Source: Mesorhizobium sp. | Lineage (GTDB): Bacteria; Pseudomonadota; Alphaproteobacteria; Rhizobiales; Rhizobiaceae | Length of the DNA: 64,000 nucleotides | Assembly (NCBI GenBank): GCA_004020645.1 | Contig: SAQL01000012.1 | Location: forward strand, 152,091 to 216,090 | Reading direction: 5' to 3' | Part shown: one piece after another, positions 51,990 through 61,164 of the stretch | Position numbering within the stretch: position 1 is the first letter of the stretch | Layout: each line of letters opens with the position of its first letter | Translations under genes and position numbers: made by a program | Notes under the pieces: generated by a model | Database searches by the model: none | Told to the model about the DNA's origin: nothing | What the model saw: only the letters and a program-made list of their open reading frames with translations

Positions 51990-53456
51990 TCACTCCTCCT
52001 CATATGCGTCCCGAAAATCAGCGCCGATTTCGCCGAGGAAGCTCGATTCCGCACTCTGGGCGATTTCACGATGGCGTTTCTGGTAGAGCTCCCACAGCTT
52101 GGCGCTGCGCCCGCCCGAAAGCAGGGTGCCGATCGCGGAACTCGACTTGAGCTCTTCCTCGATCGCTGCCGGGTCGAAACGATCAATCATTCGCCGCAAG
52201 GCGGACTGCACGCCTCGCCAGGCGCGCACGTGATGTTGTGCGAGATCGCGGACGGCGTCGGCGATTGCCGCCTCGCCGGCCAGAAATCCGGGGCTGCGCT
52301 CCGCGATAATGGTCACGATGGCGTCGTCGACAGTCGGCAGAAACTTGAGCGGATTGACTTCAGAGGCCCCCACCACCGTCTGGGCGACGCGAGCGTTTCC
52401 TTTTTCCTCGGCCCGCTTGCGCAGCAGCTGCATCAGGCCTTCCATCATGCGCCGATACTCGCGACCGAACTTCTCCATTTCCGCGACGCTGTCGCGTCCG
52501 GGAAAATCGGCTTCCTCAATGCCCATGCCACGCAAGAACGCGGTGCGAAGCGCCATGTTCGCCTGTTGCGCTGCTGCCGGGGAGGGGGCGGGTTTGGGCG
52601 CAGCGCCGGCACGTGGCGGAGGAGGGATATCTGCCGCCTGGCCGGGCAAATCCCAGGGATTGCCCGGCTGTGGGCTTGCGGCGACATGTTTGCGGTGACC
52701 GGTCGAGCCGGCGCCGTTTCTCAAATCGGGCGATGCGGCCGGTCCGAAACCGAAATCGTCATCGAATGATCTTCTTGGAGCGGACTGGCCCGGAACGGGC
52801 TCGCTTGCACCGGAAGGCATCGGATCGAAGCTGAAGGGGTCTGCGAGGTCTGGCGCATCACGTGGTTCGGGATGGCCGGCGCCTCTCGGCGCGGGCGTTG
52901 CTACCGGGTCGAGGCTGAACGGGTCGTCGAAGGCCGGCGAACTGCGCTGGCTGGAGCGCTCGAACGCCCCTGGAATCGGTTGCTCGAACGGGTTCGGCAG
53001 ATCGGCGGGACGCGGTCGGCGCGGCTCTTCCTCGACCCTAGCCGAAAAGAAATCATCGCGGCCGATGCTTACCGGCGCTCGTGATGCCGGCGGCGACTGT
53101 TCCGCGAACGATTGGCTGGCTGCCGGTGCTTGAGCGGCCGGCGTCTGCAGATCGACGCATACGATGTAATCGCCCAGCCTCAGCCGCATGCCGTTTTGAA
53201 GGCGGATCGATGTTCCCGCGCCGAGCGGGCTGTCGGAGTCGTTTATGAACAAGCCGCTGCTTGATGTGTCGGTGACGAAATACCCATCCCGCCCGCCGGT
53301 GATCCTGCAATGGGCGCGTGAAACGAACATGTCGGGATCGTCGATCTGCCAGCCCGCGTCCGCGCTGCGGCCGATCACCAGTTCACCCTCGTCCAACCGG
53401 GTCTGCCGTACCGCCTGGGTGCGTGGCCCGTGCTCCAGCGTCAGCAGCAGACTCAT
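51990..53456 (-). CDS. T6SS FHA-domain protein (TagH type), copy 2 (core operon)
   Basis: A 488-residue protein. The FHA domain covers about residues 5-105 (ELVIGRSADAGWQIDDPDMF, SRAHCRITGG, SSGLFINDSD). A 200-residue Pro/Asp-rich linker follows. A C-terminal TagH domain runs from residue 310 (ADFPGRDSVAEMEKFGREYR, NPLKFLPTVDDAI). The ATG overlaps the tssG stop. The long linker distinguishes it from the shorter copy at 35660. It is probably phosphorylated by PpkA and dephosphorylated by PppA; which FHA copy is the true partner is unknown. Confidence 0.92.
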   Translation of the reverse strand: MSLLLTLEHGPRTQAVRQTRLDEGELVIGRSADAGWQIDDPDMFVSRAHCRITGGRDGYFVTDTSSSGLFINDSDSPLGAGTSIRLQNGMRLRLGDYIVCVDLQTPAAQAPAASQSFAEQSPPASRAPVSIGRDDFFSARVEEEPRRPRPADLPNPFEQPIPGAFERSSQRSSPAFDDPFSLDPVATPAPRGAGHPEPRDAPDLADPFSFDPMPSGASEPVPGQSAPRRSFDDDFGFGPAASPDLRNGAGSTGHRKHVAASPQPGNPWDLPGQAADIPPPPRAGAAPKPAPSPAAAQQANMALRTAFLRGMGIEEADFPGRDSVAEMEKFGREYRRMMEGLMQLLRKRAEEKGNARVAQTVVGASEVNPLKFLPTVDDAIVTIIAERSPGFLAGEAAIADAVRDLAQHHVRAWRGVQSALRRMIDRFDPAAIEEELKSSSAIGTLLSGGRSAKLWELYQKRHREIAQSAESSFLGEIGADFRDAYEEE

Positions 53457-54520
53457 GCCGCGACCCCCGCCATTTCCGGCCGCCATCCGACGATTGTCCG
53501 CAGCCGCATGTCGTCAGCATCGCCCCTTTCAGCGGGCCGCGCAAGCCAGGTGGTTCGGCCGAGCTGTACCGCTCCGATACGGGGCTGCGGCACTGCTTCG
53601 CGCGCAAGCACGATCCGCAGATCGACGTCGAGCGATTCCCCGACCATGTCGCGAACCGCCTGCTTGAACATCTTCAGACGTTGACCGCCCGGCAGGAACG
53701 CCTTGAACTCCTCATACCCGAGTGGGCCGACGCGGAGTTCGATCCTGCTCTGGCGGCTGAAAACGCGCGGGCCGATCGTCGCCCCGCGACCCAGCACTGC
53801 GTAAGCTTGGGCAAGTCGGGTCTGGAGCGTCGCCGGTATGGTCATCCAGGCAGCAACGAACTCCTTGATCTGGACCGGCACCTTGAACGCTTCCGCCAGG
53901 AACAGCGTCAGCCGCTCCGGACCGTCGACCTGGCTGGCGAGCGCCGCCGCCTGGCGAAGCTTCACGGCGTCGAGATCGGGATTGTGAGTGCCGGGGAGTC
54001 CGATTCCTGCCATGGCTTCAAGCATGGCCCTTACGCGGCCGCCGACCGCACGTTCAACCTGCACCGCCGGATGCGCGTCCGCCCAGGCCCGATAGTAGAG
54101 GGCGATCATCCGGTGCTGGAGAATATTGACGAAATCCACGAACGTCGTGTCGGCGGTCTGTCGTGCGTCAGCGCCGGTGAACCAGCGCTGCGACAGACGA
54201 TCGAGCACCCAGCGTGTCAAATGAAGCGGCATGGGACCTTCCGGTCCCATCAGCCCTAGATTTGCAACCGTGACCCGCGCCGCCGTCCTGTCCTTCGCTT
54301 CGCGGAACGCAACCACGTCCTTGGCGGAAAAGCTAAGGCGCACATGCTGCCCGAGCCTTGCCGGCTCACGATCCGCCTGGCCGGAATAGCCGAACAGCCC
54401 GCCCCTTTGTTCGAGCCGGCGCAGCAGTTCGAAAAAGTCGAATGTATCATCCAGCCCTTCGGCCCGGTCCGGGTCGAATTTGTCTAGATCAGGTAGCGAT
54501 TGCCGGGCGTCATCGGCCAT
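53453..54520 (-). CDS. tssG: T6SS baseplate protein TssG
   Basis: A 355-residue protein starting MADDARQSLPDLDKFDPDRA, with the TssG motifs FFELLRRLEQR, RLSFSAKDVVAF, NLGLMGPEGPMPLHLT and LPGGQRLKMFKQAVRD. The start at ATG 54520 is fixed by AGGAGG seven bases upstream; it overlaps the end of tssF by 37 bases. A longer frame upstream is only the opposite-phase reading of tssF. Forms the baseplate wedge with TssE, TssF and TssK. Confidence 0.94.
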   Translation of the reverse strand: MADDARQSLPDLDKFDPDRAEGLDDTFDFFELLRRLEQRGGLFGYSGQADREPARLGQHVRLSFSAKDVVAFREAKDRTAARVTVANLGLMGPEGPMPLHLTRWVLDRLSQRWFTGADARQTADTTFVDFVNILQHRMIALYYRAWADAHPAVQVERAVGGRVRAMLEAMAGIGLPGTHNPDLDAVKLRQAAALASQVDGPERLTLFLAEAFKVPVQIKEFVAAWMTIPATLQTRLAQAYAVLGRGATIGPRVFSRQSRIELRVGPLGYEEFKAFLPGGQRLKMFKQAVRDMVGESLDVDLRIVLAREAVPQPRIGAVQLGRTTWLARPAERGDADDMRLRTIVGWRPEMAGVAA

Positions 54521-56358
54521 GGCACATCCTCCTGCTTCTGCAGCAGCCGCGTGCGGGTTCGCACAAAGCCGTTTATTCCGGCGTGACGGGCAAACAGCCG
54601 CGCAAGCAAGGCCGAAAGCAGCAATAAGCTTTGCCCGGCCAGCACCGACTGGTCCACATGCAATGTCACTTCCGTGCCCCGTCCAAAGCACATCGGCCCA
54701 TCGATCTGCAGCCGTTCGATGACGGACCGCGAGTCGATGCGAACGATCGAGTGCACATTGCGGGCGAGGCTCGGATCTCCCCGGTCGGCATAAAGATCGA
54801 GCAGCGCATGCAGCGGATCGACGCCGCGACCTTCCTTGGCAAGGCTGAGAAAGTTGAGCGCCAGCTGCGCCACCAGCCGCCAGGCGAGATTGTCGGCGCG
54901 GGATTCGCCTTCGGCGCCTGCCGGCAGCGCGGCTGGGATGGCCGGTTGGGGCGGGCGCAACGCACCGATAAGCCGGACCGTTTCGACCGGATCGCCTGTC
55001 TCCAGCGTCAACGTAGGGTTGTCGTCGAGGATCGGCAGATCGCGGTTGGTGCAAAGCGCCATGATGTCGAGACGCTTCAGCGGCCGGTTCGCCGGGCTTC
55101 CGGCCGGCCGTGAAACCGATAGGAAAACGTCGTCTCCGGTGTATGAGGTGCGGGTCAGCCCGTCGCGCCGTTCATCTTCGGTGGCCCGGCGAGGCCGCCG
55201 TTCGGTGGAATAGACCCAGCCATTGCTGCGGTTTTGCCCCAGGCTGAAGAGCTCCGGAATTTCGGCGTCGGGACCCTCGGCGTCGGCGTCCTCGACGCGG
55301 GTCACCCGATAGATTTCGAAGTCGCGCGCCCGCGTGCGGTCGGCATGCAGCACTTGCCGCGTTCTGCGCGGATCAAGCTCGATGACGTTGCAGTCACGCT
55401 CGAAGAGGTTGATGATCGGCGTCGCGAAAAGTTCGAAATCCGCCGGCGTCACATCGGCAAGTTCGGGTACCGGGCGCCGGAACATGAAGATGATCTCAAG
55501 CCCCGCCTCGCATCGGCGCACGACCGATTGCAGTCCTGAAACCCGCACGTAGTGAAAGCGCTCGGGCATCATGAAATATTCGCGCAGCAGACGGTACCCT
55601 TCGAATGTCGGACGGGTTCGAGGCATCAACGCCTCGTCGTCGCTGATGCCGACCATTTCGGGGCCTGGCAAAGGCGCTAGCGGATTGGCCTTGCCCTCGG
55701 CTCGTGCACCAACGGCCGAGCAGGCGCCGAAAATCGCGTCGAACAGCAATGGCGCTTTGCTGCGCCCGGCAAAATAGAAATCAAGCCGGTCAAGCGCCAA
55801 TTCGCTAAGCCTGCCTTTTCCGGCCCGACCCAGCGTGATACACAGCGCCGCCTCGCCGCCAACGCCGCCGATCGGTGTTATGCCGGCCGCTGCCAACCCG
55901 CTGCGATCCTGGAAATAGCTGACCGACGTAATCGTTATCGGCCAGAGCGTCATTTCCTGCGCGGTGGTGAATGTGCAGCGCGTTGACAGGCCGGGTTGCA
56001 GACTGGACACCAGCCGCGTGTTCCGCTTGACGACATGGCCGGCAATCATCGACTGGACCTGCTGGCCAGGTTTCAGCACCGCCATCGCCGTTGCCGGCGC
56101 CGGCGTAACCAGATCGGGATAGAGGACATCCAGAACGCTGCGTGAAAACCGCGAACGCTCGGCATCGACTTTCAACCGGGTGCGCGCAGCGAGGAAAGCG
56201 ACGCCGTCAAGCAGCCGCTCGACATACGGATCCGGGCAGGGGACGGTATCCAGCGAAAGATTGCGCGCAACCGCCGGATGCATGTCGGCGAATTCCGCCG
56301 CGAGTCCGCGGATATGGGTCAGTTCCTCCTCGTAATATTCTACGAAGACCCGATCCAT
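54484..56358 (-). CDS. tssF: T6SS baseplate protein TssF
   Basis: A 624-residue protein starting MDRVFVEYYEEELTHIRGLA. Other TssF hallmarks are DPYVERLLDGVAFLAARTRL, NVIELDPRRTRQVLHADRTR, IYRVTRVED and the C-terminal LFARHAGINGFVRTRTRL. Length is normal for the family. It starts one base after tssE and overlaps tssG. The gp6-like wedge protein of the baseplate. Confidence 0.95.
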   Translation of the reverse strand: MDRVFVEYYEEELTHIRGLAAEFADMHPAVARNLSLDTVPCPDPYVERLLDGVAFLAARTRLKVDAERSRFSRSVLDVLYPDLVTPAPATAMAVLKPGQQVQSMIAGHVVKRNTRLVSSLQPGLSTRCTFTTAQEMTLWPITITSVSYFQDRSGLAAAGITPIGGVGGEAALCITLGRAGKGRLSELALDRLDFYFAGRSKAPLLFDAIFGACSAVGARAEGKANPLAPLPGPEMVGISDDEALMPRTRPTFEGYRLLREYFMMPERFHYVRVSGLQSVVRRCEAGLEIIFMFRRPVPELADVTPADFELFATPIINLFERDCNVIELDPRRTRQVLHADRTRARDFEIYRVTRVEDADAEGPDAEIPELFSLGQNRSNGWVYSTERRPRRATEDERRDGLTRTSYTGDDVFLSVSRPAGSPANRPLKRLDIMALCTNRDLPILDDNPTLTLETGDPVETVRLIGALRPPQPAIPAALPAGAEGESRADNLAWRLVAQLALNFLSLAKEGRGVDPLHALLDLYADRGDPSLARNVHSIVRIDSRSVIERLQIDGPMCFGRGTEVTLHVDQSVLAGQSLLLLSALLARLFARHAGINGFVRTRTRLLQKQEDVPWPMTPGNRYLI

Positions 56359-56359
56359 C

Positions 56360-57121
56360 TCAGCTTTCCCTGAATTCGGTCCGCGCCAGGCCGTTATCGA
56401 GATTGATCGTGGTGCGCAGGCGCATGCGTTCCGGCGTCGGCGTCATGATCAGCACAGCGTCTATCTCGATCTTCAGGCCGACACTTTTGTCACCAAGGGT
56501 CACCGTGACCTTGGTTGCGCTTTCCTTGAGACGGGGCTCGAACGTGGCAAGGACCGAGCGGATCTCACGCGCCAGGGTCTCGCGATCAAAGTCGCGGGAC
56601 GAACGGCCCGAAAAGGAAGGCACGCCGTAGTTGACCACACTTCGGCGCACCTCCGGAAAATCGGCCAGCGACGGCGGATTGTCTCCGGCCTGTTCGCTTT
56701 CGAAATCGGAAAGAAGCGGAACAGCTTCAAAACGCTCGGTGTTGAACAAGGCCTCGATGTCGCGCCGCACTGCCTCCCTGAGGACGCGGGCCGATACGAC
56801 CACGCCACGGCTTTCGATCTCCGCCCGGTTTTGGGTCTGAAAGACCAAGCGGTGCAGACGCCGTTTCTGATCGGATGTCAGCTCGGCGTCGGCATCGATA
56901 AGCCGCGTGCTCCCCGCAAGGAGCGTATCCAGCCGCTCCGCGCCAAGCTCGTCCTGTAAGGTGTGGCGCAGCCCGTCTATCTCGGAGGTGACGCCCGGCA
57001 GGTCGTTGACGAGGCGGTCCCAAAGAGAGGGCTGGACCGCCTCGCGTTTCGCTCGCGAACTGCCGGTGACCTGTAGCTTGTCGGCGCCGGGCCGCCGCGC
57101 CTCACTTGCCGACATAGACAT
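56360..57121 (-). CDS. tssE: T6SS baseplate protein TssE (gp25-like), with N-terminal extension
   Basis: About 253 residues. The gp25-like domain is the C-terminal part (SVVNYGVPSFSGRSSRDFDR, VLATFEPRLKE, MRLRTTINLDNGLAR). The N-terminal 100 residues form an Arg/Glu-rich helical segment (LTSDQKRRLHRLVFQTQNRA) that is absent from ordinary 130-180-residue TssE proteins. The start codon overlaps the end of hcp; ATGs at 57121, 57115 and 57148 are all in frame, so the exact N-terminus is uncertain. Confidence 0.88.
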   Translation of the reverse strand: MSMSASEARRPGADKLQVTGSSRAKREAVQPSLWDRLVNDLPGVTSEIDGLRHTLQDELGAERLDTLLAGSTRLIDADAELTSDQKRRLHRLVFQTQNRAEIESRGVVVSARVLREAVRRDIEALFNTERFEAVPLLSDFESEQAGDNPPSLADFPEVRRSVVNYGVPSFSGRSSRDFDRETLAREIRSVLATFEPRLKESATKVTVTLGDKSVGLKIEIDAVLIMTPTPERMRLRTTINLDNGLARTEFRES

Positions 57122-57557
57122 CCATTTCGATTTCGTCATCCTTGTCATAGACGAACTTGATCTTCTTGTAGGCGAAGCTGACCTCCTCCTCGATCAGGTC
57201 TTCCTCGTCCTCGGCCTGCGACATGTCGTATTCCATGATCGAGGCGTCGGTCAGGGTGACGACCAGATAGTCGCTGGTCTCGCCATCGATGGTCCGACGG
57301 GCGGAGAACACAACTTCGTCCAGCGCCTTGTTATCGAACAGCGCCTTTTTCAGATAGGGCGAGGACTTGTCATAATGCTTGGTGAACTTGATCATCCCCA
57401 GCGACACGCGACCGCGGCGTGAGAGCGAATTCGGATCGTATGGCGCGATTATCTTGTAATCGACCCCGTGGACTTCGATTTCGTCCTCATGGCCGTCTCG
57501 AACGCTTGGCCCTTTGATATCCGGAACTTTTAGAAAACCATCAATTTTCACGGGCAT
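57102..57557 (-). CDS. hcp: T6SS tube protein Hcp (TssD)
   Basis: A 151-residue protein starting MPVKIDGFLKVPDIKGPSVR. It has the Hcp beta-barrel pattern with RRGRVSLGMIKFTKHYDKSS, LKKALFDNKALDEVVF and IMEYDMSQ. Length is slightly short of typical (about 160). It is encoded between tssC and tssE and stacks as hexamers to form the inner tube. Its end overlaps the tssE start region. Confidence 0.95.
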   Translation of the reverse strand: MPVKIDGFLKVPDIKGPSVRDGHEDEIEVHGVDYKIIAPYDPNSLSRRGRVSLGMIKFTKHYDKSSPYLKKALFDNKALDEVVFSARRTIDGETSDYLVVTLTDASIMEYDMSQAEDEEDLIEEEVSFAYKKIKFVYDKDDEIEMDVYVGK

Positions 57558-57607
57558 TGTCTTCCTCCAGCGCTTTCAAAACAAAACAGGATGGATGTTG
57601 CTGAAAA

Positions 57608-59113
57608 TTAAGCCTTTACGGACGGGAGTTCCGACACCAGCCGGAGCGAAGCGTTGATGCCCTCCAGCTGGTAGTGCGGGCGCAGATAGAAGCGAGCATT
57701 GTAGTAGCCCGGCCGCCCTTCCACGCTGTCGACCTGGACCTCGGCCGCAGCAAGCGGGCGCTTGGCGCGCGCCTTGTCGTCGGCAAAGGCCGGGTTGGCC
57801 AGCACGTATCGGTTGATCCACTCGGTCAACCAGATCTGCATGTCGGAGCGTTCCTTGAACGACCCGATCTTGTCGCGCGCAATGGCCTTGAGGTAGTGCG
57901 CAAAGCGCGAAACCGGGAAAAGATAGGGCAAGTTGGCGCTCAGCCGTTCATTTGACTGGGCGTCGGGATCGACCAGCCGCCCGGCGCGCGTCTCGTCGTC
58001 CTGCAGCGAATGCGCACCGATGAAGGCTGCGAGATCAGTGTTCTTGCGGTGCAGGATAGGCATCAGGCCGAGCTTGGCCAATTCCGCCTCGCGCCGGTCG
58101 TCGATGGCAACTTCCGTCGGGCATTTCATCGCGATAGATCCGTCGTCGGTGGGGAAGGAGTGCACCGGCAGGTTGATAACTGTGCCGCCGTTCTCGACGC
58201 CGCGGATCTGCGTGCCCCAGCCGTAGAGCTTGTGACTGCGGTTTATGTTGACGCCCATCGGGAAGGCGGCGTTCATCCAGACATATTTGTTGTGGTCGCC
58301 GTGGACCTCCTCCTCGAAGGTGAAGCCCTTCACCGGAACGGTTTCCGAGCCATACGGCAGTCGTGCCAGGACACGGGGCATGGTCAGGCCGATATAGCGC
58401 GCATCCTCGCTCTCGCGCAGCGATTGCCACGACGCATAGGCCGGGTTGGAGACGATCATCTGCAGGTCCTGCGGGTTCGGCAGTTCCTGCCAGCTGTCCA
58501 TGCGGAACAGGCGTGGCGAGGCGGCCGCGATGAACGGCGTGTGGGCGGAGGCGCAGATGCCCGAGATGTTGCGCAACAGGCCGACGTCACGCGGATGGTT
58601 CGAGAATTCGTAAGCGCCGACCAGGCAGCCAATCGGCTCGCCACCCAGCATCGAATACTCGTCCGTATAGACTTTCTTGAAGATCGGGCTTTGGTCCCAC
58701 ATCTGGCCTTCATAGTCTTCAAGCGTGTCGGCGAGCTGCTCCTTGGAAATATTCATCACCCGGATCTTCAGCTTCTGATCCGTCTCGGTGTTGTTGACGA
58801 GATACCAGAGGCCGCGCCATGTGCCTTCCATTTCGCGCACTTCCGGCGCATGCAGGATCTCGTTCACCTGCTCCGACAGCATCTTGTCGATGCCCGCGAT
58901 CAGCGACTTGATCGACTTGATCGCGTTGGACGAGATGGTTGTGGTGTCGGAACGGGACTGCGCCGCCAGCGCAAGATTGCGCACGAGTTGCTGCAGCTTC
59001 TCGCTGTCGTCCTTCTTGACCTTGAAATCCTTCTCTAGGAGCCCGCTGAATTCTCCGAGGTCGATGGCTTCCGCCTCAGCGGCAACGGCTGCGGTTTTTT
59101 GTTGTTCGGCCAT
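57608..59113 (-). CDS. tssC: T6SS sheath protein TssC (VipB)
   Basis: A 501-residue large sheath subunit. Conserved parts are EGTWRGLWYLVNNTETDQKL, LGGEPIGCLVGAYEFSNHP, RLPYGSETVPVKGFTFEE and the C-terminal RPHYQLEGINASLRLVSELP. It starts two bases after tssB. Together they form the contractile sheath that ClpV dismantles. Confidence 0.96.
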   Translation of the reverse strand: MAEQQKTAAVAAEAEAIDLGEFSGLLEKDFKVKKDDSEKLQQLVRNLALAAQSRSDTTTISSNAIKSIKSLIAGIDKMLSEQVNEILHAPEVREMEGTWRGLWYLVNNTETDQKLKIRVMNISKEQLADTLEDYEGQMWDQSPIFKKVYTDEYSMLGGEPIGCLVGAYEFSNHPRDVGLLRNISGICASAHTPFIAAASPRLFRMDSWQELPNPQDLQMIVSNPAYASWQSLRESEDARYIGLTMPRVLARLPYGSETVPVKGFTFEEEVHGDHNKYVWMNAAFPMGVNINRSHKLYGWGTQIRGVENGGTVINLPVHSFPTDDGSIAMKCPTEVAIDDRREAELAKLGLMPILHRKNTDLAAFIGAHSLQDDETRAGRLVDPDAQSNERLSANLPYLFPVSRFAHYLKAIARDKIGSFKERSDMQIWLTEWINRYVLANPAFADDKARAKRPLAAAEVQVDSVEGRPGYYNARFYLRPHYQLEGINASLRLVSELPSVKA

Positions 59114-59115
59114 GA

Positions 59116-59655
59116 TTACACCTCAACCTTGTCTTCGTCGGACAGTGCCTGGTTGGCGATCTTGCCGAGAAGCGGCTCGTTGTTCAGAAGTTGCGCTATG
59201 CGCTTTTCGGCGTCGACACGGCCGTCCATGAAGCCGAGCAGTTCCTCGAGCTGACGACGCATCTTGAGGATTTCGGCCAATTGCGGAACTTGCTCGGCGA
59301 TCTTGTCCGGCGCGAAATCACCCATTTTGGTGAAGGTGAGGTCAAGCGCCAGTTCCTCGTCCCGTTCGGCGCCTTCAGCCTGGGGTAGTGTATTCTTCAC
59401 TCGGGCTTTCACGCGTGGCCCGAGTGCCTCCATGAACTTGGGGAAGCGGTTGGCGTCGGTCTCGACAAAGGCGCGGTCCAGCACCGATTTCGACGCTTCC
59501 CTGGTCTGTGAAGCCCCGGAGAGGTCGGCCATCACACCCATGACAAACGGCAGTTCGATCGTCGTCGGGCTGCCGTAGGTCTCCACGTCATAGGCGATCT
59601 GCACGCGCGGTGCGCGATTTCGTTCGATGACCTTCGCTTTGCTTTCGGCTGCCAT
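59116..59655 (-). CDS. tssB: T6SS sheath protein TssB (VipA)
   Basis: A 179-residue small sheath subunit starting MAAESKAKVIERNRAPRVQI, with ELPFVMGVMADLSGAS and FAPDKIAEQVPQLAEILKMR. Length and motifs are standard. It starts six bases after tssA and pairs with TssC. Confidence 0.96.
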   Translation of the reverse strand: MAAESKAKVIERNRAPRVQIAYDVETYGSPTTIELPFVMGVMADLSGASQTREASKSVLDRAFVETDANRFPKFMEALGPRVKARVKNTLPQAEGAERDEELALDLTFTKMGDFAPDKIAEQVPQLAEILKMRRQLEELLGFMDGRVDAEKRIAQLLNNEPLLGKIANQALSDEDKVEV

Positions 59656-59661
59656 GGCTTG

Positions 59662-60831
59662 TTACCTTTCATCCTTCTGGGCCGTCTTCTTGGCATCGGG
59701 AACGCCGGCAAGAAGCCGGAATTCCTTCAGCCCCGACGGGGCGAGATCTTCCATCAGTTCAACAAAATCCATATGCACCATCCGGCGCACGCGCCGCGCG
59801 AGGTGCGGGATCGGGCTCGACGGTTCGGTGCGGTCATAGAAGGCGACGACGAGGTCGAGGCATTTGACGACGTCGTCGCGCGAGGAAATCCGGTCGGGTA
59901 GGCTGCTGCTGGCGGGCTCCGCGTAGCTTGCCACACTTGCCATAGGATCGGCTCCATGACCGTTTCGAGCAGGCGTTGCCGGTTCCGCAGGCGCCGAAAC
60001 TGGCTTCGCGGCGCCATTCGCGGTGGCACCGGCGGCCGAGTTTCGTTCGAGGGTCGTCAGTACACGCTGCAGAAACCGTTTCAATTCCGGAGCGGTGGCG
60101 CCACCTTCGACGCGAGCGTTGAGGGCGGCCTCGACCGCATCCAGAGCCGCGATCGCGGCGCGGGCGTCGGTGATGAGCGACGTCATCTCCGCGCCGGCCT
60201 GATCGATCTGTGTCGCGCATGCGCTGCGCACCCGGTTTAACAGTTGGCTGTGCGCGCTCGCCAGCGCTGCCTTTTCGGCCGCGTTCAGCCCCGAGGCAGC
60301 CTCCAGCAGCATGACGCGCTCTTCGAGGGAACCCTTCTCCAGGTCCTCGCCGAGGACCGGCCCGATGGCGCGCGGCGCGAAAAACGTCATTTTCCGCAGG
60401 TCCTTGAGCAGGCCATCCTGGCTGTTCTGAAGGTCAGTCAGAGCATTGATGCGGCGCAAGGCGGCGTCGCGTGGCGTGGCACCGGACCGCAGGGCCGGAT
60501 GCATGGTTTCCCAATGCTGATCGAAGGTTTGCACGATGAGGGTCAGGCCGTGAGTCAGCCCAGCAAGCCGATGCTCGTTGGCCAGAGCACGCGTGACGAT
60601 GACGAGGAGGCGCAGGTCCCGGCCGTGCGTACGCAGCTCTTCGGCCTTGGCGAGCACCGCGGGCCAGTCGATCGGAACATCGACTTCCGACTTGTCGTTG
60701 CCTTGATACTCGATCTTTTTTTGCTGTTCCGTGAGACGCTCCAGCTCATGAAAGGCTGGATCGTTGCGCAAATCCACCCCTGACGGATTTTCACCGTCCA
60801 GCGGATTCAGCCAGAGTGCGAGATCGATCAC
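59662..60831 (-). CDS. tssA: T6SS protein TssA
   Basis: A 389-residue protein starting MIDLALWLNPLDGENPSGVD, followed by DPAFHEL, the ImpA_N signature that defines TssA. A middle region follows, with a C-terminal segment of the short TssA class (SSRDDVVKCLDLVVAFYDRT, HLARRVRRMVHMDFVELM). The GTG at 60831 is preferred because GGGGGA lies just upstream; a GTG at 60900 would add 23 residues that do not match the family. First gene of the core operon. It starts sheath assembly. Confidence 0.93.
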   Translation of the reverse strand: MIDLALWLNPLDGENPSGVDLRNDPAFHELERLTEQQKKIEYQGNDKSEVDVPIDWPAVLAKAEELRTHGRDLRLLVIVTRALANEHRLAGLTHGLTLIVQTFDQHWETMHPALRSGATPRDAALRRINALTDLQNSQDGLLKDLRKMTFFAPRAIGPVLGEDLEKGSLEERVMLLEAASGLNAAEKAALASAHSQLLNRVRSACATQIDQAGAEMTSLITDARAAIAALDAVEAALNARVEGGATAPELKRFLQRVLTTLERNSAAGATANGAAKPVSAPAEPATPARNGHGADPMASVASYAEPASSSLPDRISSRDDVVKCLDLVVAFYDRTEPSSPIPHLARRVRRMVHMDFVELMEDLAPSGLKEFRLLAGVPDAKKTAQKDER

Positions 60832-61164
60832 ACTATCCCCCAGCGAGCGGCTCTTGGGCCGTGCATCACCCAAGGTTACCACACCGCGACACTTTACCAC
60901 AATTTAGTTGTTGCTCAATCTTAATGGAAGCTTGCAAGCCGGTGCCTGAGCTCGAAATCGCTGGCGCGATTGTCGAACTCCATATGTGAATGCATCGCAA
61001 ACAGGCGGGGCGTTCCATGGCTGTTGTAGCCGATGTCGCCGGCTTCTGCCGGGGCGGAAAAAGTCGGTTGAATCGAACACCCGGACGCCCCACTCATAAC
61101 GCTCTTTGTCAAGTCGCTGCTTATGTGGCAGTTTGTTGGCTGGCAGATTGGAGGGGCAAGTTCG
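60832..61164. other. Divergent promoter region between tssA and clpV
   Basis: About 330 bases with no supportable gene. On the minus strand TTGAGC (60918-60913) and TAAAGT (60896-60891), 16 bases apart, could be a sigma-70 promoter for tssA. On the plus strand TGGCAGTTTGTTGGC (61126-61140) has the GG-N10-GC spacing of sigma-54 promoters, but it lies very close to the ribosome-binding site of clpV. Both are weak calls. Confidence 0.4.

Noticed and set aside
61126..61140. Sigma-54 promoter of clpV
   Set aside because: The GG-N10-GC spacing fits, but the transcript would begin at the ribosome-binding site, and the flanking bases match poorly. Mentioned only in the intergenic entry.
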